Source: CAYJBH01 sp964368625 (lineage in GTDB: Bacteria > Bacillota > Clostridia > Oscillospirales > Ruminococcaceae). From it: 64,000 nt of DNA. Location: NCBI GenBank assembly GCA_964368625.1, contig CAYJBH010000015.1, forward strand, positions 1 through 64,000. Direction: 5' to 3'. A program made the position numbers and the translations under genes. The first letter of the stretch is position 1, and every line of letters begins with the position of its first letter. The notes beneath the pieces were generated by a model. The model saw only the letters and a list, made by a program, of their open reading frames with translations, did no database searches and was not told the origin of the DNA. This document shows, piece by piece, positions 58,194 through 64,000 of the stretch.

Positions 58194-59483
58194 TTGGCAA
58201 ACTATAACAGTGGGATAAAATACAATGTCATGCCCGGAAGCGGTGGAGCTAGATACAATTCTGCTCCATTTGTTTTCCGTGTTGTTATACGTGATGATTT
58301 TTTGTTTTCGGATGAAATTACCGTTGATTTTGGCAAATACATATTGTCTGATGGCGTTTTGGCGTTGGATTCCTCCGATTCTAATGCGGTTTACACGCTG
58401 AAAACAACGGTAAACATCGAAGACGATGATATAAAATACAGTGGATTGTTTGCAGTTGCAGAAAACATGAACGTAGTTGAAACGGTGTTAAATCAATATG
58501 CTTCTTTGTTCTTTACTGAACATTTTAATGCTTTTGAAAATGGCTTGTTTCAACTTAACGAGATCATAGCGCAAGAAAATTTGCAATTCAAAGAACTTTC
58601 GGAAATTGAAGCAGTTTTGAATGCATTAGATTTTGCAGAATTTGAAGATGCTTATAATGTTTTTTTCAGCATTTTTAGGCAGGAAAACATGAATTTGACG
58701 GACTATCCACCAAGGACTTCCGAATCAGATTTTTACGTCACAAAAGGCGAAGGTGGCGTTGGAGACGTCCTAATGCCTTTTAATCTGATTATAGACTATT
58801 CAAGAACGAACATTGACTTCATGCCGGAAGCGGAGGACACATCTGTTAGCATTATGGGTATAGATGGTGAAATTGTTCAAGATACAGTTTACAAAAGCAG
58901 AAAATTTGATATATTTGCTGTGTCACAAGATGGTTTGAGCTTGGAAGAAAAAGAGCAAATCAAAAAGCAAATAGCAAAAATATTGAACTCTGTAAAAAAA
59001 GGGAAGAAAATACTAACGTTTGCAGATCAAAGCACATCTTTTGAGGTGAAATACAGTGGTTTGGCAAGTGCAACGAACAAACCTTCTTGGGTTGATTTTG
59101 AAATACCTTTGAAATCCGAATCGGCATATGGTTACAGTCAATTTGTCAAGTCTCTTGATGGTAGCGGACTAATTTCCAACAATGGAGACAAAGAAATCGG
59201 TGTAGTCATAAAAATAAAAGGTTCTATCACTAATCCTTCATTTTTGCTTGGCGATAGAGCATTTACGTGGAACGGCAAAATAAACGCAAACGAAACGCTA
59301 GTGATCGACACAAACACAATTTCTTGCTACAAGATTCTTTCCAACAACACGAAAGAAAACGCCAAAAAATATCTTGATGGAGAACCTGACAAAAAAATTC
59401 CGATCGGTAGCGTTGCTTTAACGATAAGCGGAAATATAGAAAGCCATTTTCATACCGAATGGAGAGAAATGGTATTGTATTAA
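58194..59483 (+). CDS. Distal tail (Dit-like) protein with extra domain
   Basis: Protein of about 429 residues; TTG at 58194 is 8 nt after AAGAAGG. The C-terminal two-thirds read as a siphovirus Dit N-domain (YDVMPSESGxxx-like: NLIIDYSRTNIDFMPEAEDTSV...DTVYKSRKFDIFAVSQDGLSLEEKEQIKKQIAKIL) followed by a galectin-like end (VGVVIKIKGSITNPSFLLGDRAFTW). A 190-residue N-terminal insert precedes it. It links tube and tip. Confidence 0.65.
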   Translation: MANYNSGIKYNVMPGSGGARYNSAPFVFRVVIRDDFLFSDEITVDFGKYILSDGVLALDSSDSNAVYTLKTTVNIEDDDIKYSGLFAVAENMNVVETVLNQYASLFFTEHFNAFENGLFQLNEIIAQENLQFKELSEIEAVLNALDFAEFEDAYNVFFSIFRQENMNLTDYPPRTSESDFYVTKGEGGVGDVLMPFNLIIDYSRTNIDFMPEAEDTSVSIMGIDGEIVQDTVYKSRKFDIFAVSQDGLSLEEKEQIKKQIAKILNSVKKGKKILTFADQSTSFEVKYSGLASATNKPSWVDFEIPLKSESAYGYSQFVKSLDGSGLISNNGDKEIGVVIKIKGSITNPSFLLGDRAFTWNGKINANETLVIDTNTISCYKILSNNTKENAKKYLDGEPDKKIPIGSVALTISGNIESHFHTEWREMVLY

Positions 59484-59495
59484 GGTGGTGTTAAT

Positions 59496-61676
59496 ATGTC
59501 CGTAAGAGAAAGAACAAAGACGGTATTTGTTTATGAAAATGGTGATTTTTCAAGGAATATCGCTATGTTTACGCCTGATATTTCGAGTGCACAAGATAAT
59601 TTAATCAATCCGACTGTTAAAGTGGATCAAAACGGTGAAAGCACGTTTAAGTTTTCCATGTACATTAAAAGTGACAAGTGGAAAGACATCAAACACTTTG
59701 AAAACATTTATCAAGTGGACGGAAGACGATACACAGCATTGAACGCGGATGCTTTTGAGTACGTTGGTGACTTTGTGAACGTAACCCTTGTTGAAACTTG
59801 GTATTTGCTTGACAAAGACTTTGTTCAAGCTCATAATACCGATCCCGAACGAGAGGGAATAGATGAACAATCCGTTGTGTTGTTGCCAAAAAGCACAGAA
59901 AAACTTATCATAAATGGCGTTGCGCATAACGACAATGAAGTTCCCTATCCACGCGGTAGTGCCGGTTACAATTTGTGGGCGATTCTTAAAGATACAAACT
60001 GGAAACTTGATGTTTGCGATGTGATTGTTGATGGATTTTCCGCGGAAGATGACTACGGTGTTTTCAACGTTGAAACAGACATGAAAAGCGTGCTTGAAAA
60101 CATCACAAACATACAATCACTTTACGGTGGTATTCTTGTTTGGGATAGCATCAACAACCTTGTTAGCTTGCGTGACGAAGACAAATGGGATTCTGATTAT
60201 GGGTTTGAGATAAGAGAAGGCAAGAACCTAAAAGAAAAGCCAACAATCAGAATTGACAATGATATATATACAGTTGTTTACCCTCTCGGTGATGGGAACT
60301 TGAACATTAAAGATGTGAACGGTGGCAAATCATATATTGAAAACTTCTCTTATACTAAAGGAATTTACAAAAAAAATATAAAAAACACAGATATATACGA
60401 CCAAAAACAATTGAAATTTTGGGGAAATAGGCAACTAGAATATCTTTCAAAGCCAAGAAAAGAAATCGTTGCCAACATGGTCGACGTTAGCACAACCGAA
60501 GAGCAAAATTTTGAAAAATTTGGTCTTAACGACATTGCTAGCGTATACTATATAGATCCCGACACAGGAGAACAAAGCGAAGATTCACAACGGATTGTTT
60601 CTGTTGAATACAACGTGTATGCGCCATTTGATTGTTCGGTTTCTCTTGGCGATGCAAAAATGAATATAAAGGAGCTATTGAAACAAGTTTTTGACAGCAG
60701 CAATCTTACCGATGACACCATTGGTGGAGATGGAACAATTTCGAGCGACAACATTCATATCAGTTCACCCGGTGGAGGTGGATATGGTGGGTATCAATCG
60801 CTGACGGATTTTCGAGAAAGTATAACAGAATTTGTGAAAGATACGGAAGACGAATTTATTCACACCTACAGCGCAATAACCCAACTTTCCGATGAATTTG
60901 GTTCTTTCATAAAAATCCAAACAGGTTTTAACGATACTACGACTAGTACCGCAGCAAAAGTTGAAGTTGTTTCAACTGAACTTCTTTCCATGGTTGAAAT
61001 ACTAACAGAGTTTAACGATGGTACGGCTGATAGCTCTGCAAGTGTTACAACTCTTTCGGATGCATTTAAATCTTTTGTCGAAATCCAAGCAGAGTATAAC
61101 ACTACTACAACTGATTCTGCCACAAGCATTACAACCCTTTCAGGCAAATTTGAATCTTTTGTCGAAATCCAAGCAGAGTATAACACTACTACAACTGATT
61201 CTGCCGCAAGCATTACAACCCTTTCAGGCAAATTTGAATCTTTTGTCGAAACGCAAGCAGAGTATAACACTAATACAACTAAAAGCCTTGCATCGATAAA
61301 AATAACCGCTGATGATGCAAGTGCCTCAATTGAATTGGTCGCGAAAAGAACAGATGGTATAGACAATAGGGGCGGTCTCGTTAAAATTACGGATAGAACC
61401 GTTCTGATAACTACGTATCAAAGCGGTCATTATTTTTATGCTACACAAAATTCAATATCTTTGAATGGTAATGTTATAATTGAAGGGAATAACGTAGCGT
61501 GGAAAACGGAAAACGTTCTTACATCTGCTTCCGTGAATACAAATGCAGTATACAAAACAACGATAAATTATATCGACCAAAACGGAAACAACGCAAGCAG
61601 AACCGTATTAACAGGTGTTAGCAGCCTTTTACTTCAAAAAAGCAGTACTAATATATCATACCTAGGCAAAGCGTAA
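59496..61676 (+). CDS. Tail-tip (Tal-like) protein with 28-residue repeats
   Basis: Protein of 726 residues. The first about 380 residues resemble prophage endopeptidase-tail (Tal) proteins (VLLPKSTEKLIINGVAH, YGGILVWDSINNLVSLRDED, KQLKFWGNRQLEYLSKPRKEI, SQRIVSVEYNVYAPFDCSVSLGDA). A Gly-rich turn (SPGGGGYGGYQSL) leads to five 28-residue repeats (about 470-609), then a beta-rich tip (SGHYFYATQNSISLNG). The repeats (4 x 7 residues) suggest a trimeric coiled spike. Confidence 0.8.
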   Translation: MSVRERTKTVFVYENGDFSRNIAMFTPDISSAQDNLINPTVKVDQNGESTFKFSMYIKSDKWKDIKHFENIYQVDGRRYTALNADAFEYVGDFVNVTLVETWYLLDKDFVQAHNTDPEREGIDEQSVVLLPKSTEKLIINGVAHNDNEVPYPRGSAGYNLWAILKDTNWKLDVCDVIVDGFSAEDDYGVFNVETDMKSVLENITNIQSLYGGILVWDSINNLVSLRDEDKWDSDYGFEIREGKNLKEKPTIRIDNDIYTVVYPLGDGNLNIKDVNGGKSYIENFSYTKGIYKKNIKNTDIYDQKQLKFWGNRQLEYLSKPRKEIVANMVDVSTTEEQNFEKFGLNDIASVYYIDPDTGEQSEDSQRIVSVEYNVYAPFDCSVSLGDAKMNIKELLKQVFDSSNLTDDTIGGDGTISSDNIHISSPGGGGYGGYQSLTDFRESITEFVKDTEDEFIHTYSAITQLSDEFGSFIKIQTGFNDTTTSTAAKVEVVSTELLSMVEILTEFNDGTADSSASVTTLSDAFKSFVEIQAEYNTTTTDSATSITTLSGKFESFVEIQAEYNTTTTDSAASITTLSGKFESFVETQAEYNTNTTKSLASIKITADDASASIELVAKRTDGIDNRGGLVKITDRTVLITTYQSGHYFYATQNSISLNGNVIIEGNNVAWKTENVLTSASVNTNAVYKTTINYIDQNGNNASRTVLTGVSSLLLQKSSTNISYLGKA
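60903..61322 (+). repeat. Five 84-bp (28-residue) repeats in the tail-tip gene
   Basis: Units start S(F/M)(V/I)EIQ; units 3 and 4 are almost identical (SFVEIQAEYNTTTTDSA followed by SITTLSGKFE), units 1, 2 and 5 are diverged. Units 3-4 are similar enough to recombine, so copy number may vary. Confidence 0.85.
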
Positions 61677-61683
61677 AAAAATT

Positions 61684-61705
61684 CCCTCCTTTTTAGGAGG
61701 GTTTT
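61684..61705. terminator. Bidirectional terminator between converging operons
   Basis: CCCTCC-TTTTTA-GGAGGG with T runs on both strands. The stop codon of the minus-strand gene lies in the stem. Confidence 0.88.
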
Positions 61706-62088
61706 GTTTTGTCGCAATATTGAACGATGGATAAGATTTCCTGCGCATTCATCCATGCAGATTCCTCTTTTGCGTAAAAGCAATTGTCGAAGTCTTCAAA
61801 AACAATATCAAGCGGTGGTATTTGTTCCAATTCAACGTCAAGGACTTTTTCCATCTCAATTTGATATGCTTTCAAATTCTCCCCACTCAAATTGTAAAAA
61901 CCTGCTTTTTCTTCGTCCGGCACTCCGTAACGATCAAGAAATTTTTGTTTTTCTTGTCCGATAAATTCAATCATTGGTTTTGCTTGATTGTAAAACTTCG
62001 CCACCATCAAATCCTTTTTTGGATCTTGGAAGCAAACGGAAAGTAATTTTGTGCATATTTCCATTGTGGGCAAGTCTTTGTATTTCAT
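61693..62088 (-). CDS. Hypothetical protein, 131 aa (DUF1617-like?)
   Basis: MKYKDLPTMEICTKLLSVCFQDPKKD...KPMIEFIGQEKQKFLDRYGVPDEEKAGFYNL; the KPxIEFxxxxxxFLxxYG segment reminds me of DUF1617-type phage proteins, but not strongly. Last gene of the minus-strand operon. AAGGAGAAAT upstream. Confidence 0.55.
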   Translation of the reverse strand: MKYKDLPTMEICTKLLSVCFQDPKKDLMVAKFYNQAKPMIEFIGQEKQKFLDRYGVPDEEKAGFYNLSGENLKAYQIEMEKVLDVELEQIPPLDIVFEDFDNCFYAKEESAWMNAQEILSIVQYCDKTKPS

Positions 62089-62102
62089 TTTATTTCTCCT
62101 TA

Positions 62103-62837
62103 TTAGTACAATTTTCTTAGTTTTTCAACAAAGTATATTTGTCCCTTTCCAGTAACAAGCGTTTTCAAACTGGTTTTTTCTCCGTATGGTGTTTTATACG
62201 TTTGCTCAATCAAGTCAAAATAACCGCATTTAACATATTTTTGATAAGGAATGTTTCTTTCGTTTAAATATTTGTTATTCCTTAGCCATTGGAAAAGCTT
62301 GTTTTGTCCTATTTTTATTTCTTGGTCTGCGACTAACTTTGCAAAATCTCCGATGCTGATAGAATTGACAGACCTTGACACTGTTTCCGCAAATTCAACT
62401 AATGGTTTTTGTTCTGTTAGTTGTTTTTTTTGTTTCTCAATGATGTTTTGCGCAACGACCAAAGCATTTGCAACTATTTGTTCGGGTGTTAAATTTTCTT
62501 GGTTTGCGATATATCCACCGTTTTTTCTGACTGATTTTAGTATTGTTTTTACTTCTTTTTTGAAGGCTTTTGCAATGGGCTTGCGCGACTGCATCAACAC
62601 TTCGTATAAGCCGTCTTCGGTTAGAAACCACATATCTCGGTTTTGACCTGATGCATATATTGTATGCATCAGCTTTTCGTTCTCGTCTATCGTTGACAAT
62701 AGCTGACCGCTCCGACCTTCATAGTCTATCCATTCCGCAACGTCCTTCGCAAGAAACAAAGGATTTTCAAAGTCTCCATAAATCTTAAAATCCTTGCCAA
62801 GCACATCCTGTTGTTTTACTACTTTAAGTTCGTTCAT
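62103..62837 (-). CDS. Bro-N / KilAC antirepressor
   Basis: Protein of 244 residues. I start at ATG 62837 (MNELKVVKQQDVLGKDF) because GAAAGGAAA lies about 10 nt upstream; a longer frame from 62900 runs through the terminator hairpin of the structured RNA and lacks a site. Bro-N: FKIYGDFENPLFLAKDVAEWIDYEGRSGQLLSTI...WFLTEDGLYEVLMQSRKPIAKAFKKEV. KilAC: PLVEFAETVSRSVNSISIGDFAKLVADQEIKIGQNKLFQWLR...GYFDLIEQ. It lies behind the second copy of the kissing-loop RNA. Confidence 0.87.
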   Translation of the reverse strand: MNELKVVKQQDVLGKDFKIYGDFENPLFLAKDVAEWIDYEGRSGQLLSTIDENEKLMHTIYASGQNRDMWFLTEDGLYEVLMQSRKPIAKAFKKEVKTILKSVRKNGGYIANQENLTPEQIVANALVVAQNIIEKQKKQLTEQKPLVEFAETVSRSVNSISIGDFAKLVADQEIKIGQNKLFQWLRNNKYLNERNIPYQKYVKCGYFDLIEQTYKTPYGEKTSLKTLVTGKGQIYFVEKLRKLY

Positions 62838-62859
62838 CTTTTTCACTTTCCTTTCAAAT

Positions 62860-62964
62860 AAAAAAATCGTCATTGAGAATGGGACTAGCATTCTCAACAA
62901 CGAAGTATATGAAGGCTCATAAAACCTTGATATCGTATTTTCGTAAATTCTAGTCCAATTTACG
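62860..62964 (-). ncRNA. Short structured RNA / leader with kissing-loop complementarity, copy 2
   Basis: Same plan as 364-466. Hairpin 1 (62942-62964): CGTAAATT/AATTTACG with loop GGACTAG. Middle hairpin: ATAT, a C-C mismatch at the place of copy 1's T-T mismatch, AAGG/CCTT and a short loop (TAT). Hairpin 3 (62873-62897): TTGAGAATG/CATTCTCAA with loop CTAGTCC, then TGACGA and seven T (62860-62866). Loops 1 and 3 are exact 7-nt complements and differ from copy 1's pair. It ends 22 nt before the antirepressor start codon. Confidence 0.8.
62873..62897 (-). terminator. Intrinsic terminator (hairpin 3 of structured RNA copy 2)
   Basis: 9-bp stem, 7-nt loop, seven T starting 6 nt after the stem. 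Confidence 0.75.
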
Positions 62965-62969
62965 TTTTT

Positions 62970-62997
62970 ATTATAACACTATATTTCGGTTTGTCAA
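62970..62997 (-). promoter_or_regulatory. Promoter of structured RNA copy 2
   Basis: Minus strand TTGACA (62992-62997), 16-bp spacer, TATAAT (62970-62975). The -35 overlaps the stop codon of the upstream antirepressor gene. Predicted start coincides with hairpin 1. Confidence 0.88.
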
Positions 62998-63758
62998 CCC
63001 CTTTCAACGATAGGCAAAATGCCTTTTTTCTTTAATAGTTCATAAAGGAACATCCGTCCTCGCTGTGTCCACTTAGTTTCCATTTTAAAGGTTTGGAATC
63101 CGTTTTTGTGCTTGATGTCGATTGTGCTGCTTCCTGTATAGCCTTTGTTTTGATACTTGGCGTACAAAAGCCATTGATTGCCTTGTTTGTACTGAACGCC
63201 ACAGTCGTTTAGCATACTGTTCATTGCGCTTGCGCCCATTCCGTAATCTTTTGCAATCTTGGTAATTGGAATCAATCCGCTGTTTTGCAAAACCATATCG
63301 GTGTAATTTGCTTTTGGCGTAAGTTCTTCGACTTTTTCTTCAAGTTTTTTGTTTTCTTCGCGCTGATTCTTCAACTGCGTGAAAACCTTGATAGCAAAAT
63401 CGGGATCGGAAAGAAGTTTTTCTGTTGCGTAAATTCCATTTTCGCGGATGGATGGCAATACTTCCGATGTTACCCAATGCTTGAACTGTTCTGCTTTTTT
63501 TAATTTGCTTGATAATACAAGTGAATACAACCCACTTTCGTTTATAACCGTCATTACCCTTTTTTGATCAGGAGTACCGATTTGGTACTTTTGCCTATCT
63601 TCTTCTTTTACGTGCCTTTCGATGTCCCTGCTTCCGTTTTTGTAACCAAGTGCATCCGCAATGTCTTTTCCTACGAAGTATGGTTTCCCTTCTATTCCCA
63701 AAGACCGAATGCGACCAAAGTTTTCACTTGTAAAAATTTTCAATTCCATCATTTCCAT
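62994..63758 (-). CDS. Bro-N phage antirepressor
   Basis: Protein of 254 residues with AAAAGGAG upstream. N-terminal FGRIRSLGIEGKPYFVGKDIADALGYKNGSRDI...INESGLYSLVLSSKLKKAEQFKHWVTSEVLPSIRENG (Bro-N), then a coiled linker and a C-terminal PKANYTDMVLQNSGLIPITKIAKDYGMGASAMNSMLNDCGVQYKQGNQWLLYAKYQNKGYT (KilAC-like). One of at least four intact antirepressors in the window. Confidence 0.88.
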   Translation of the reverse strand: MEMMELKIFTSENFGRIRSLGIEGKPYFVGKDIADALGYKNGSRDIERHVKEEDRQKYQIGTPDQKRVMTVINESGLYSLVLSSKLKKAEQFKHWVTSEVLPSIRENGIYATEKLLSDPDFAIKVFTQLKNQREENKKLEEKVEELTPKANYTDMVLQNSGLIPITKIAKDYGMGASAMNSMLNDCGVQYKQGNQWLLYAKYQNKGYTGSSTIDIKHKNGFQTFKMETKWTQRGRMFLYELLKKKGILPIVERG

Positions 63759-63777
63759 TGTTCATTTCTCCTTTTCG

Positions 63778-64000
63778 TTAAAATGGCAATTCTTCTTCTA
63801 CCTCAATTGCTCCTTGCGTTCCGTAATCGTTTTGATTTTGAAACGTGTTTGGCGTTGATTCCATTGGAACGTTTTGCAGATAATTGATCGAAGGTTTGAA
63901 TTGGCAGCCGTTCATTATGGCTCGTGCAGTTACTTCCGAAACCTTTTTTTCTTCACCGTCTTTGTTCAAATAAGAACGTGTTGCAATCGTTCCAATAACG
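63778..64000 (-). CDS. ssb: Single-stranded DNA-binding protein, C-terminal part
   Basis: The frame enters from the right edge with VIGTIATRSYLNKDGEEKKVSEVTARAIM, the last strand of the OB fold, followed by a flexible Asn/Gln-rich tail ending VEEELPF, an SSB-type acidic tip for partner binding. The N-terminal half lies outside. Its place next to antirepressors and the RecT-bearing strand fits an early operon. Confidence 0.85.
   Translation of the reverse strand, partial: VIGTIATRSYLNKDGEEKKVSEVTARAIMNGCQFKPSINYLQNVPMESTPNTFQNQNDYGTQGAIEVEEELPF

Noticed and set aside
60903..61322. CRISPR-like array
   Set aside because: The repeats are in frame, code for heptad-like protein and have no spacers. 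No CRISPR array was seen in the window.
60903..61676. Diversity-generating retroelement variable region at the tail tip
   Set aside because: No reverse transcriptase or template repeat could be found in the window; the repeats are tandem, not TR/VR-like.
62838..62900. N-terminal extension of the antirepressor (TTG at 62900)
   Set aside because: It would translate the terminator hairpin of structured RNA copy 2 and lacks a ribosome site; the ATG at 62837 has one.
1..64000. Window as a complete circular genome
   Set aside because: Joining the ends would fuse the YopX end to the middle of SSB; both genes need sequence outside the window.

Overview
The window is a large piece of an AT-rich, long-tailed (siphovirus-like) temperate phage or prophage of a low-GC Firmicute. 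The basis is an HK97-type head set (terminase, portal, ClpP-type protease, capsid), a tail with a GGGTTTT frameshift chaperone pair, a 1429-residue tape measure, Dit-like and Tal-like tail-tip genes, a tyrosine integrase, several Bro-N/Rha/KilAC antirepressors, AGGAGG-type ribosome sites and TTGACA/TATAAT promoters. Both ends are cut: a YopX-type gene runs off the left edge and only the C-terminal half of an SSB is present at the right edge.

Layout. (1) 1-15.0 kb, minus strand: early/recombination arm with YopX, an XRE regulator, a RecT-like annealase, a Rad50/SbcC-like ATPase, an RlmN/Cfr-like radical SAM protein, a Dam-type adenine methyltransferase, many small accessory genes, the integrase and a set of mobile-element genes (DnaJ-like and others). 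Two TTGACA/TATCAT promoters near 15.3-15.4 kb start this arm. (2) 15.03-16.43 kb: non-coding control region with twin promoters, repeats, a 22-bp palindrome and a possible origin. (3) 16.4-33.3 kb, plus strand: a circularly permuted C5 methyltransferase, replication proteins (RepA/RepL-like, DnaD-like initiator, DnaC-like loader), antirepressors, ThyX, a dNTP hydrolase, a dual-specificity phosphatase, a GIY-YIG nuclease, the large terminase and many small genes. (4) 33.4-37.6 kb: portal, protease, decoration and capsid genes. (5) 37.6-48.1 kb: an unusual 10-kb block between capsid and connector genes, holding a fibre-like protein, endolysin, holins, an AgrB-like multi-pass membrane protein with a C-terminal HTH, small genes, and a long structured RNA with two embedded tRNAs. 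(6) 48.2-61.7 kb: connectors and the complete tail. (7) 61.7-64 kb, minus strand: two antirepressors and SSB, probably the far end of the same minus-strand early operon that leaves the window at base 1.

The most striking signal is a small RNA element present twice on the minus strand (364-466 and 62860-62964). Each copy has a perfect or near-perfect promoter, a 5' hairpin starting at the transcription start, a middle hairpin and a 3' intrinsic terminator hairpin just before the next gene's ribosome site. The 7-nt loop of the 5' hairpin is exactly complementary to the 7-nt loop of the terminator. The loops differ completely between copies (GAGCAAG with CTTGCTC; GGACTAG with CTAGTCC), so the pairing is preserved by covariation: a kissing-loop attenuator or small RNA. 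A second repeated RNA element (12130, 12782 and 14399) sits at or just after three stop codons and keeps its outer stem while its inner stem changes by compensating substitutions.
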